DNA of 64,000 bases from Whitmania pigra (GCA_021613335.1 JAJTWR010000314.1:1623501-1687500); one strand, 5' to 3'; positions 45,655 to 58,409 are shown, numbered from the stretch's first letter. Numbers and translations: made by a program. The notes: a model not told the origin generated them from the letters alone.

Positions 45655-46336
45655 GCAAACAGAAGTTAATGAATGGATCTATGCGACCGCGGCTGTGATT
45701 GCAGGAGAAAGACCTGAAATCAGAAATGGTACACAACGATTAGAGATGCCGAAATGGAAGATCAGAATAAATGAAGCTATTAACAAAAACAGAAAAGAAA
45801 TGGCCATTTTAAATCAATTCAAAAAAGGCAAATCCAGTCAAAAAGTCCAAAGAAAGCTGACGGACATATGTAAAAAATCAAACATGGGTCTGAATCAAAT
45901 CGATGAGCTTGAGAATAACATCAGAATGAAATTGCAAGCCAAGGCACAGAGATTAAGAAGATACAGCAAACGTAGTACACAATACCAACAAAATAGATTG
46001 TTCAACGAAGATCAAAAGAGATTTTATAGAGAAACCAATAAATGTCAGATTCGAGTGCAGAAACCACCAGATCCCGTGGAAATGGAAAAGTTTTGGAAAG
46101 AAATACTGGTAAAGGAAGTCAGACACAATTACCAGGCGGAGTGGATTCGAAAAGAAGAATTGGCCCAAGAAAATTTGCGGGCAGATACATGGAAAGATAT
46201 AGACGAATTGGAACTGAAGAAAACAATTGCAGGTGCACAAAATTGGAAGTCCCCATGTATAGATAAGGTACAAAACTTCTGGTTGAAATATTTGGTATCG
46301 CTTCACGGTCGACTAGTGAGTGGGTACAACGATTTC
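45655..46336 (+). mobile_element. R4-like LINE fragment, unit 2
   Basis: Longer open version of the unit-1 fragment (open frame 45695-46447): EWIYATAAVIAGERPEIRNG, then NEDQKRFYRETNKCQIRVQ and AQNWKSPCIDKVQNFWLKYL. It lacks RT palm and endonuclease. The frame runs on by chance into the antisense exon fragment. Confidence 0.78.
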
Positions 46337-46469
46337 ATTTCCAGCTGGATCCACTCAATTTCGTGCCTGATCAGCAACTCCGTTAACTCCTTCTTCTGCC
46401 TAAGGTTGGGATTTAATCGGCTAATTAATTACGAATTAGCTAATTAAATACTCTAAGTTATGCGCATAA
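46337..46469 (-). repeat. Copied exon fragment from the 52.8-kb gene, unit 2
   Basis: As in unit 1; minus-strand QKKELTELLIRHEIEWIQLE, with Q to H compared with the source exon. Confidence 0.85.
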
Positions 46470-46855
46470 CAAGTACTTTTAGGACCTTTATTGATCAGAA
46501 ATATTATTCGTTATCTTCAATACAATGTTAATACAAGTATAAGTAACAACACTGACTATTCAGCGTAACAGTCATTACAACAAATATTTTGAAACACTGC
46601 TTCTTTTAAAGAAGAATAAACAATTTTATTGATAAATATTAATTCAGTTATACTTGTATTAACATTGTTTTAAAGATAACGAATATTATTTCTGATCAAT
46701 AAAGGTCCCAAAAATCTAGTTACACTTAAAAAATACTTGTACTTATACTTAAGTACATTCAAAAATACTTGTACCTGTACTTTTAAGTGCCTTCAGCCCC
46801 ACGTACTTTGTGCTTATATTTAAGTAAATTTTTTAGAGTACTTATGGCAACACTG
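46470..46855. mobile_element. hAT-derived foldback element, unit 2
   Basis: Right end GGCAACACTG (46846-46855). Inverted arms about 46478-46545 and 46650-46720, including CGTTATCTTCAATACAATG against CATTGTTTTAAAGATAACG. Longer left arm than in unit 1, which has lost about 10 nt. Confidence 0.72.
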
Positions 46856-47271
46856 ACCCTTTGGGCTTATTTGAATTTATTTGCTTTCCCTTTTTGCTTT
46901 TTCTGTATATATAACGGCTTGGTTGCTTGTTTGATTCAATAAACTCATAAATAAAAAAAAATTATTTCATGCGCAAAATATCCTAGCTACGCCTCTGTCC
47001 ATCATGCAATGGAGCCTATGAGAATCATTTTCGTGTTAAACATTATGGTAGTTCCTCCCACATGAATATCAAGTCTTTTAAACAGCCTAACAACAGCAAC
47101 CATGTATGTATATATAATGTGCAATTACAGATTCTACAGGAAAATCAATCCTAAGATAGAAGAATTGAGAAAATAAAGCGCTTTTTTCAGCTAAATCAAA
47201 AAAATTATTTCCCAATTAGTTATCACATTTTCTCTGAGGAATATTTCAAAATATAATTTAAAATTAAACTA

Positions 47272-48631
47272 ATGGAATTTTCCAAGATATTCGTGGCAAT
47301 ATGTTTAATTGTCACAGCATTATGTTTCCATGATTCATTTATATTTCGTAAAAGTTCAAAATGCAATGGCCAAATACGATGTGCCGTGAACGTACCCAGT
47401 TTTACTGCAATTGGAAGCTTAATCAACTGTGCACGTCTCTGCAAATCACTGAGAAACTGCACAGGCTTCAATTATTTGGTGAACACATCGACATGCCAGC
47501 TGTTTGACATATTTCCTCTCAAGATAGCTCACCAACCAAATTGCAGTAACTACCAGGTAACTACTTCTCTATTCCAATACTTAATTAACATGACCTCGAC
47601 TTAATGTTTGTGGATTTTGCAGCCACTTTCAATGCCATCAGGTAACTATGTTGACTTTTTAATATGTAATTTTCATCTTTGCTTACTCTAGTAGTAAAAT
47701 AACCTGGGTCTTCAAATTAGTAAGTTAACTGACAAGTTTAATGAGTACATATAAACGAGCCGAGTAGATCTATGGGATTTGTTGTTTCTACTATTTGTGG
47801 AATTGTGGAATATTTTGATCTTATTAAATGCCATGGAGCTTCCTCATGATGATTCTAGAAATAATGAATAATAAATTTCATAAAATACATTTAATTAAAA
47901 AATTGAATTAATGTGCTGCCGCCAAGGTTACAATAGTACAATAATAAACGATCTGGTTTCATTTAAATAATGTGTGATAAAACCAAGCAATAAATTTTTT
48001 AAATGTGTATTCAGTCAACCTTGCCTTGCATGGACCAACTAGTCAAAGTTCAGCATTTCTCAATTATGGCAAAGTCTTGTCCTCGGGGCTGGCAGTCGAC
48101 GGTTTACTGAGTACCAATTTAAATGATGGACAATGCAGTCACACGAATGAACCCGACGGAGGAGAGAACTGGTTCATGGTGGATTTGATACGATTAGTGA
48201 AAGTCTGCTATGTTCGCATCTTGACGAGAGAAAATATTGAAGCGCAGTGTAGGACCACGTTCGCTTTATTTTAACCTTTTAAATAAATTTTGAATATAAA
48301 TGCATCCAGCATCTTGAAATGTTTAAATTAAAACACGTTTCAACTAAAGTATGATTGCATTGAAAAAATAAAATATTTATCTACATACATAGTAATCAGA
48401 TACAAGGACCTCATCATCGGCATAACCAATGATTCATGGTTGGTGAAAAGACCAGTAAGAAACACATATCCTCTTTGTGGAATTTACCAGGGACCTCTTG
48501 TTTCGGCAGAGTGGATTCAAATCAATTGTCCCACCAATAGTACTCCACCAGCAAGATACGTCATTGTTCAACAAACTCCCGTTGGATCAAGTGGCGGTTA
48601 TTTGTGCCTATGCGAAATAGAAGTTTACTAA
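47272..48631 (+). CDS. Secreted PAN/Apple plus F-type-lectin-like protein, copy C
   Basis: Exons 47272-47556, 47623-47641, 48015-48248, 48393-48631; same phases, last exon one codon shorter. PAN module identical to copy A. The lectin-like domain is the most divergent of the three: SSAFLNYGKVLSSGLAVDG for SSTYIESGIAMSSRLAVDG, NENIEAQ-type exon end (ENIEAQ for ETGYWN), YQGPLVSAEWIQINCPT for YKGPLVMASWIHINCST, and QQTPVGSSGGYL for QQTPANSGYGGNL. Introns remain close to the other copies. Intact signal peptide (MEFSKIFVAICLIVTALC). Confidence 0.78.
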
Positions 48632-49489
48632 AAGTTTTGAAATCCTAATGTGAATTTCATAATATTAACGTTAAGTTAATCATTTTCTTTGCTGACTTTT
48701 GACACTATTTAATCACCCAGTAGACTTGAAAAGTTTCTTATTAACATAATAATTATTAATATAATAATGAAGAGATGATATATTTAAGGAGTTAAATATG
48801 AATGCTACTTTTACTTATTTGTAATTTGTTATTTATGTAATATCATCAATGTCATCAATTTACAATATTGTTTAAAGTGACCATTTGTATTGTGTTCAAT
48901 TTGAAATTAGAAATAAATCAATTACAAGATTGCTAAATTTTCAACTACTTTTTTCAAAGATCAAAATCAGATTGGCTATAAATCATGAACAAAAACAACA
49001 AAGGAGTTGACATTCATAAGATTGATTTTATTGATTTCAAAACATGACCAATTCCGATGAATTGTTTATTGTCACGAAACATCTGCTGTTGCTTCTGCGA
49101 CAACAACAACAAAATCTGACTTGGTACATAGAAATCTAGTCTGGATGTTTAGTAGCATTGGTCACGCAAATTGAACGTAAACAATTTTTAGTGAAAATTT
49201 CTATTTTTTTAATTTTTATTTTATTTTTAATACTACTGATATTATATTAGTATTATCTATGTATGTAAAACAAGTATCTTGTATGTATGTTTGTATGTAT
49301 ATTTCTTTTACAAATTTTTATTTCTGAACTGATTTGATTGAAACTTGAAACACTTGCGTACGTTGACAATGGGGTCAGTTTAGTTTACTTTGCAAAACAA
49401 TCGATGTATTTATTTGTTTAAAGACCGTAGCATAATTAGGATGATTTGGACTTGATAATTAGTTATGTAAAAATAATGATATACATTAG

Positions 49490-50430
49490 TGTAATAATAG
49501 AGATGAGATAATAATAAATTTAATAAAGTTTAAATAAAAATCACTAAAGTAATTGACTCCGATTTTTGCAAATCCATCTGTAGATGATGTCCACACTTGT
49601 TGGATTTCTCTACTCAGGGCAGATTGGGTCGGACATTCTATGAGGAAATGCTGCATATTTTCATCTTCTTGGGGGCACGCCTTGCACTTTCCGTCTGGAC
49701 GATGTTTTAAGAAAAACATGTGTTGGTCCAGAGCACCTTTTCATACTCGGAGTCTGAAAATAAGGACCTCCTTCCTCCTTGAGGCACATTTTAACTTGCT
49801 CTTAGTCGACACAAGTTTTTCTACAGAACTTGTAATGTTAGATTTGCGGGTTTTCGTCCCATCTGGCTTGCCACTGTTGATTGATGTTGCGGGCTACTGA
49901 CCTGTTGACATCCTTTATAGACGCTGTGATCCAGCGGTCTATCTGATCCCTTGCAATGGCGTTTTGCCATATCATCGGCCTTCTAGTTGCCAGGGATTCC
50001 AACAGAACCCAGAGGAGCGTGACCTTTCTGCCGCTCTCCTGGATATCTGAAATTAAAAACTGGGTTTTCTTAATGTCAGGAGCATAATTATTGCAATCCT
50101 TTAGTGCCTCTAAGGCATTAAGCGAATCGCTCAGAATAACTATATCGAAGCTCAGGGGCTGTTAGTTCGACAGAACTTAAGCAGCTGTGACTTCGATGTC
50201 CTGAGGCTTAAGTTCACGTTTTTCTTCGGGTTGTGCCTATTCCTGCCTTGTTATCTGTCGTCTTCAACAATTAACAAAGAAGACTTCCCTGGAGATCCCA
50301 TATCTTCTCCATTGCTACCAGCTTTCTCAGAGGGTCGTCGAATGCAAAGGAAAGATTCGAAGTGTCAATCACCGATTTCCTCAGTTTCCAAGGAGAAATT
50401 GTGGAAGTTTCCTCTTCGATATCTTTTATC
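49490..50430 (-). pseudogene. Jockey/I-type LINE 3' remnant (RNase H and zinc knuckle)
   Basis: Minus strand, broken frames. Right part has DTSNLSFAFDDPLRKLVAM. Then comes an RNase H block, DIVILSDSLNALEALKD ... SGRKVTLLWV, and VGIPGN-stop-KADDMAKR, where homologues have Glu at the stop. Left end: CKACPQEDENMQHFLIECP, the Cys/His knuckle that closes Jockey/I/R1-type ORF2. Reverse transcriptase is absent. It replaces the part of the unit between the lectin tail and the M13 gene. Confidence 0.75.
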
Positions 50431-50672
50431 TTATTTATGCTTTTAATCATTAGTGACCGGGAATAAATTGTGTCTTTATAAAATACAAGTCAAGCACGGA
50501 GTACCATACGTTTCAGAGACATGACTTATCTACGCATATTCCGGGTTTACCTGTTTATACAAATGATAAATGGTACTTAAAGTCATTTTAAGTTAACATT
50601 ATATCGTAAAAGTAGATATTATGAGTTAATTAAATAATAAAATAATAATATTATCCATTGGTTTTATTGCAG

Positions 50673-51250
50673 TTAGCACTGGAGGCTCGCCAACTCATTT
50701 GAGGATTAGTTTAAAGTTGAATGTTAAAAATAGAGGTAAAGGTACAACGAAATGTATTAATGTAATTAAATAAATACAATTTTATTTAGAACAAATGGAA
50801 GATCGCATCGGTTATCCTGATTACCTGTACAACCCAAGATTTTTTGATGATGATTTTAATGGGGTAACCATTTTATATTTTTTACCTAATATTTCGTCGT
50901 CAATCAATAATTCCAAGTTTCAGTTTTGAACATTACTATAGGAGCAAAAAAGTCTTCGATAGTCTGACGATTCCCATTTAACTGGGTGGCGATAGGCGTA
51001 TATATATAAATAGGTATATTTAGGCATTACATTTGATGCGGTTCCGTTAGGAGTTCAAATTAAATCCAATCGCAATAGTTTATAGCATATTGTTGCTGGC
51101 ATCAATTCTTTAAAATTTAGATTTAGATCAAATCGTTGAATAGGTTGATTTTGGCGGCCAGTCCTTCCTGGAAATGTTTCTTACTCTCAATATGCTGAAA
51201 ATTAGAGAATCATTGAAATTAATGAATAAGCGAGACCCGTTAGTCACTCT
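50673..51250 (+). pseudogene. M13 (neprilysin-like) gene fragment, unit 3
   Basis: First exon (50673 to about 50741) is followed within 60 nt by the RIGYPDYLYNPRFFDDDFNG exon, which retains a proper acceptor (TTTTATTTAG, about 50790) that units 1 and 2 have lost. The exons between (DPCKDFYQF to WLTKDSK) are deleted. Ends with GGQSFLEMFLTLNMLKIRES near 51170. Confidence 0.7.
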
Positions 51251-51269
51251 GTTATTATTTATAAAATAA

Positions 51270-52800
51270 AAGACCTAATCAGATTCTAGATTATCAACAT
51301 CTAAGTGTAGATTACATGAATTGTTAATGCGGTTCATTGAACTAATACAATTTTATACAATTGGGTCTGCACTTGTCTTACACATGAACTTGTTCGCGCT
51401 CTCTCAAGTCGGCGAAACAAGACTTCTTTGCACACACTTAATTACATTCATTTCACCACTTTCACAATGTCGCTGTTAAGCATGCCCGTTTCTCCAGGGG
51501 GTAAATAGGGCATAGGCGAATCTTATCACTAATGTGCCCATCTTTGATAGCGAAAAAACACTTTCTATGCATTATCTTGAATGCCCATCGTCAGCTTCTC
51601 GTAATTATCGGTTTGAGCATTCTGCTTCGCTACAATCGATCTTTCAACCTCTACTGCATTAAAAATAAAAAGGTAAATAGAAGATATTTGTCTAAAAAAT
51701 TTTTATATCTTTTTCCAAATGTAGATTCCATACCTGAAAACAAAAATAAGTTGCTGACAAACTAAGGCTTTAGAAAATGCTATTCAAAGTTTCGCTTTCT
51801 CCTACATGTTATTTAGTTTAGTCGTTTTTATCAATGCATTTGGAGCAATGAAATAATTATTCGTCTCGTTAAAAAGATATAGCTGTTTTTAGGACGTTTT
51901 CCCTGATTACATTTGTTAATGGTCTTTACCACGAGGCAATAAGTACCCGAGGAATACAATAAGTGAGAATTAACTTTTTTAGAAATGTCAATATCATGTA
52001 TTGATTAATCGACATCTAATTTCTAGTATTTACTCCTGGCGTAATGTCACCGCCTTATTATTCGGAATCATTCCCTATGTTAGTTCAAAAGTGTTTATTG
52101 AAATCGGTACTCGAGTACAAGTACAAGTACCGCATGTTTGATAATACAACTACTGCTACCAATAATAATGTAACAGTTATTATTATAATTTGTATTAGTA
52201 TTATTTATTACTCTAGTGGAACCGTAAACATCTTGCATAACCACAGGCGAGCAGCGTAAGTTGGAATTTAGAATTAAATAAATAAAATTTTATCCGATAT
52301 TCTATCATCTCTACTAATAATCAGTTTTGATCAATTGTTTAATTGAAATTATCAAAAATGTATTACGAATTATTATTCACGCAACTATATTTATTTGCAA
52401 GACCATATTTTGAAACGCTAACGTCACAAAATTCAATTATGATGTTGCTTCTTTTTTTTATATGCTCAAATTTCCACTGAAATACGTGAAAAAAACGAAC
52501 ATTGTCATCATCACAATCGCCATAACCACACACTATTCATTAATGCTTGCAATAATAATAATAATAAATAATAATAATAATAATAATAATAAATAATAAT
52601 AATAACAATCATCATCATCATCGTCGTCATTACACGAATACTGACCTCCATAAAACCTCTCAAAAAGTTAAAATCTCGAGAAGGCGAAAAAAAAACCCAA
52701 AACAACAACAACGACAAAACTACGACAACTTTTAAACATTTAAACGCGAGTTATTTTTAACAATAATTATCCACAATCATCATCATCATCTGTCCAGGAA
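51270..52800. other. Intergenic, no gene recognised
   Basis: AT-rich. Contains short AAT tracts (52160-52210, 52552-52605) and a repeated CAAGTAC motif (52118). ORFs here are short and unsupported. Confidence 0.4.
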
Positions 52801-52806
52801 GAGGAT

Positions 52807-54584
52807 TCACTTCGCCACCTTGTCCCGCATTCTTTTCCTCCGAAATTCTCGGATTTTCTCAGGTCCGAATTTCATTTCCAGCTGGATCCACTCAATTTCC
52901 TGCCTGATCAGCAACTCCGTTAACTCCTTCTTTTGCCTAAGGTTGGGATTTACTCGGCCAATTAATTACGTATTAGCTAATTAAATACTCTAAGTTATGC
53001 GCATAATTATGCTGATTGGTCTTCAACAGCTTTGGCTAGCGAGGCCAAATTATTCCAGCACTGCTTAAAAGTAGGCGATGGTTGTGATGGTAATGAATAT
53101 TAACAAATAAGAACACAGTTGAGCTGAGAGGCCATGAATATTAATAGCATTGATGACAATAGCTAGCCGATAAGCTTGTCTAACAATACATTGCAGGTAC
53201 AGATAAGATTACTTAACAAGTAACGGTTTATAGGTAAAGTGAAATAGATTTAAGATCATCATCGTCGTCGTCGTCGTTGTCCTGACAACCGTATAATCAT
53301 CATTATCACAATTACTTCTAATCACTTCAGATCAACTGGTCTTATTCATAAAAATAATAGTGATATCAATAGCTAACATAAATATTATCAATAGCAACTT
53401 TAAAAAACAATGATTATAACAATAATTATCTTCATCATAACAAATAACATATTATTACAATAATAATAATCTGGGGCTGACCTTGACAAAATCATGTCGA
53501 GATTCTGTTTCAGTGCTATGATCCTCGAATGATCAGAGACAAGCTGTTCCTCTACCGCTAGGGACTCGTTCTGAGAGGGTGAAGGACAACGAAAATTACC
53601 GGTGGGGGTTCTTTCAGCGTCATCGACGTTGTCAGAGTCGCAAAGGTTGTCGTTTGTTTTGATGATGTCGAAGATGCTGCAGTAGTTTTCGGTATAGAAC
53701 TCGCCCAAGAGCTGAGCTGCCGTCGAACAGGTCGGGTTTTGGGGAGTTTCAAGGACAGAAGAGGTTGCGAAGTTCGACTCGTCCTTTGCCGAAACTGTCT
53801 CTGCGGATGTCTGGCAGTTGTGTACGCTATTCTCGTCTGGTTCTGCAGGTGTGTCGACGTTTACATCGGATTCGTTGGCACTGCTACTGCTGCTGCAGGT
53901 GGTCGCACCGTGACGCTGGTGAAGATGTGTGTGCTCTTCTAAGAGCTGGTTGCTGTCGGTGTCGCAATTGATGCACATCTCACCGCAGCCCCTGTCCACC
54001 GTCTTGCTAAACCCGAGGATCTTCTTGAGCTCCTTGAAGGACGAAGCTGACCGCGATCTCCTCCTTACCTTGTGAACGCGAGTCTCATCCATCTGCGGCC
54101 TCTGAGCAAATGGATCGACGTTGGTGACGGTGGCCGAACAGGGCGCTTGGATGTTCCAGCGGTGCACTTTACGTATGCGAGTCTTTCGACAACATCCGGT
54201 TATCTTCTCCAGTTCCTGTCGGAATACCTCGAAATCTTCGAGCGGTTCTTTGTCCTGTTTTTGTTGGATGCTCTCCATCGAGTAAAACTGGAAGACCGGG
54301 TTGCTTGCATTTCGTGCTTGATTCTTTGCGTGACTTTGAAACTGGACGGTTGCTGAATTTTGAGTTTGAAATGTCGAATTCACGGCTGCCATTGTGACGT
54401 CCTCTCCATCTTCGTTCGTCGAATTCGAAGCTGAGCGAGATCCGACGTCTCTCGTTGTCGACTCGCCACAATAAAACGTTGGTCTTTGTTCTATGCTGTT
54501 TACCTTTTCGAGTCGCGCATCATCGCCCACCGTCGGCTCTTTGTGCCCTTCGCCGGAGTCCGATGGCTGAATGTGTTTTTCCTG
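52807..54584 (-). CDS. Two-exon (or more) gene; C-terminal motif like small ciliary proteins
   Basis: Minus strand. Upstream exon 53482-54584, after acceptor CATCCAG, encodes about 367 residues rich in Ser, Asn and Gln, with a basic patch KVRRRSRSASSFKELKKILG; it ends ALKQNLDMILSR at AAG|GTCAGC. Last exon 52807-52936, after acceptor CCTTAG, begins in the needed phase (AG|G) and gives QKKELTELLIRQEIEWIQLE, MKFGPEKIREFRRKRMRD and a stop. The tail (charged helix with E-W-x-x-E-L-like core, then G) resembles C-termini of CFAP141-type microtubule inner proteins, but that is a weak resemblance. The gene's first exon(s) and start were not found. The last exon is also the donor of the copied fragments at 35.4 and 46.3 kb. 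Confidence 0.6.
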
Positions 54585-56630
54585 CTGGATGAAAAGATTT
54601 TAAGAATTTATTTCGGCGCTTTCAAACCTTTTTTTTCGCTTTGAATTTGGGAAGCCATTTTGAAAGACCCTGCCTTTCATGAAACCGCCTGCATTGTGTG
54701 CAGACTTGTTAAGCGGGATCACATGGTTTTAAAGCGGCGTTTAGTAACGCTCTTAATGTGTGTAATTCGGGTGCACAGTTCTATTAAACAAGGCATTAAG
54801 GTGTTTAAAAAGTTTTTAGAACAACATCGATGATATTTAAGAGCAAGTTTAACTATAAAGGAAATTGACAATGCTTCGGTCTAAAATCGGATGCTGATGA
54901 TTGCAGTCTTTAAGACTTTAGACTTTAGTTGACTTTTGGTGATTTGAAAGAAACTTCAATTGTAAAGCTGAGATTAATGAACGCTTACCATTGGCATTTG
55001 TTAGTAACAAGAAACTCCCACAAAATATCGCTTGCGACGATTTCGCACACCTAAGCAGGAACTTTTTCGACTCCTTTGTTATTGCTTTTAAAAAGTTTAA
55101 ATTTTTACAAAATCCCTTTTTATTTTATTGCACGAGCAATAAATTTCTACGACAAATTACTTCGAACTTATTGCGTGCTTATACAGTCTCAGAATCTTCG
55201 GTTTAAAATTATTTAACAAAAAGAAATAAATCTATTCCCGACTTCTTTGTAACTAAAAGTTACAGACCGAGTCACGAACAATCTCTTATAATGCCCCGTT
55301 TTGAGTTGCAAAGACTTTCTGCTTCGAATTGGTAACTACAGGTAAAACAATAACAACAATAACAATAACATCAACTAAGATCCATTGTTTACAATATGTG
55401 TGTTGTTTTGTATCCTTCTTGATACATTATCGATTTTTAATAATCGAGTTGTTACTGTTGCACTCTCTTGTAGGTCGTTTTGTTCTGTCATTGACATTGT
55501 TTGTGGACGTTTGTTTCTCTTGGCGTGCGTGAGTGTTGTTGCATGTGTGCTTCTCTCTTGCTGTATGCACGTGTTGGCGTTTGTACCAGTTGCACGTTTA
55601 TTTACCTGTAGCTGCATGTCAGTATTATTGTTGTCGTTATTTGTTGTTGTTGTTGTCCTTATGTTGCTGTTATTATGTGTTACTAGTGTTTCTTGTGTTT
55701 AAATCGTCTGTTACCAATAATTAGGACGATCTTGCACCCGACAATTGCTATTTATAGAACATTTGTCGCTACTGAATAAATTACAGAGTAACAAATTCAA
55801 TGTAAGCAGTGGACGTAAACAACGACAAGAATTTGCAAGAGTTGATGTTGTTATTATAATAATACTAATAATTATAATAATAAATAATAATTATCATAAG
55901 TATTTTTTATTGTTTTTGCTATCGCAGTAGAAGATATATTCATTGCGTCGCTCACAAGATTGATAATAATTTAGCAACAATAATGACGACGACGACAACA
56001 ACAACAGAAACAACCAGAGCATGACATAACCTCTGATCATAAAGAAAGCACTAGAAAAATCACTAAAAGGGATAATAATAATAATAATAATAATAAATTT
56101 AATAAAAATTAAAAAAAATTTAATAAAAATAAAATAATAATCAATGTTCAGGTCTGCCCTAGACGATGGAATGACATTGTATTATTGTATTGTTGGAATT
56201 GTATATCTGCTTTAGTATTGTATGACTGAAATTGTATTTTTCTGAGATCGTGTTGATGATACTGTTGATGACTAACATATCGTTAATTATCGTTAGTGCA
56301 ATTATAATTAATTTTCAAGAAACTCCAAACAACCAAACCGTCAAAAATATCTCTGAACTAGCAAAGGAATGAAATCAAAGTACTGACAAACATCAGGAAG
56401 AGTACGCTATCTTTTGTATTTTGTACTTTTGTACTTTTGTACTTTTGTACTATCAATTACTCAACAAGGACCGAAGGAAATTCAAAATAAATTTAAAATT
56501 ACAAAAAAAAGCAATTAAATCGAAGACTGACCCTTGGTGCGAACAAACAATTTCTAAACGCTAAGTCACGTGAGTGCAGAACAATGTATAATGATAATGT
56601 ATAACTCAATTGAAATTTATTGTTATTACA
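54585..56630. other. Intergenic / upstream intron, no gene recognised
   Basis: May hold the first exon of the minus-strand gene. GTT-rich stretch 55560-55690 and short AAT tracts (55850-55890, 56070-56145). No supported ORF. Confidence 0.35.
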
Positions 56631-56635
56631 ACTAC

Positions 56636-57082
<447 letters not shown>

Positions 57083-58123
57083 GTAGTTCTAGTTAATTCG
57101 AAGGCATTTGCAAATGTTGTACCATGTTAAATATTTACAAGTTTTCAATGACTATTGGTTTGACACTGATGTCACACTCTTCATCAACACCATCCTCGCC
57201 ATCGTCATCATCATCACCATCATCATCATTATCATTATCATTACCATCATCGTCGTCACAGTCATCATATTAGTATCGTTTCAACCAAACAAATGAATAT
57301 TTGGAAAGATTGATGCTAAATATTTTTGTAATGTTATAAATCTAAAATGTAATGTCAATAATTTATATAAATTATGTTTATAATAATTATTTAATTACTT
57401 TAAAATATTATTTTTAAACTTACAGTTTAAGAATTCTAAAGTCAGGCAGTTTGAACGAAGTGCTTGTTCTGCGCAAATGACCAACACGAAATAAAACAAA
57501 CTTGTTGCATGCGCAGAATTTCTCTGTGTAAATTAATTATTATTTATTATATGTTTAATAATTTTTAATAATTATTAGTAATTAATTAGTATAATAAAAC
57601 ATTAATTATGTCAATACATAATTATCAATATAATTAATATTAATTAAATCATTTAATAATTATTAAATATTATTTATTATTATAACATAATGTACTAATT
57701 TGTTATAACTACAATTGACATTGTTACAACTATAATTATAATTTTTTTTTTCAGGTTTGAATTCGTTTATTTTATTATTGATATTGCTGTTATTATCATT
57801 ATTATTACAGGGATCATTACCAGCACCATCGATATCATCATCATCATCATCACCATCATCATCATCATTCTTATAAGCCTCTAGAGAACGTCAGGTGCAC
57901 GAGAGGATAGCAACATTTGTTTCTTTTAAAGTGTAAAACTCACGTGAGAAGTATCAGCTGATGTAAATGCAACACCTCAACTTCTCATGCAAGTCAGGCG
58001 ATAATGATTATGATGATGATGAGGATGACGTCACCTGATGACGATAACTGTATTGATAATGACGACGACGATGATGATGATGATGACAACTCCAAGTTTA
58101 CAAACTTCTGAGTGTAGCTTCAT

Positions 58124-58262
58124 CTTCAACCAAATATCTTCAATCAAACAACTTCAACCAAATATCTTCAAACAACTTCAACCAAATATCTTCAAACAAC
58201 TTCAACCAAATATCTTCAAACAACTTCAACCAAATATCTTCAATCAAACAACTTCAACCAAA
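58124..58262. repeat. 24-nt minisatellite, about five to six copies
   Basis: Unit CAAACAACTTCAACCAAATA plus TCTT, with a variant unit carrying CAATCAAACAAC at each end. Direct tandem repeat, no spacer. Confidence 0.92.
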
Positions 58263-58409
58263 GTTGATTAATCACTCCTTTCTACATGCACTGCATAAAA
58301 TAAACATGTTTAATTGTATGTTTAATAGAAGTAACCAATCAGCGGTGGCAATAAGTTATTGCTGAAGGTGGCTTGTAGCATTATTTGGCAGGAATGGAAA
58401 TGAATTGTG

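Larger units (their letters stand above)
38141..49489. repeat. Tandem segmental duplication, unit 2
   Basis: Collinear with unit 1 (30114-38140) but with Ty3/gypsy element B inserted. Its 38.1-39.46 kb part is nearly identical to 17.5-18.87 kb, closer than to 30.1-31.3 kb, so the exchange history among the units is complex. Ends where the Jockey-like LINE remnant begins. Confidence 0.8.

Noticed and set aside
45695..46447. Intact 250-residue host protein
   Set aside because: It is an R4-like LINE fragment whose frame runs into an antisense copied exon; a chimeric accident.
52511..52717. Short minus ORF with Tyr/Leu run
   Set aside because: AAT microsatellite; no conserved content.
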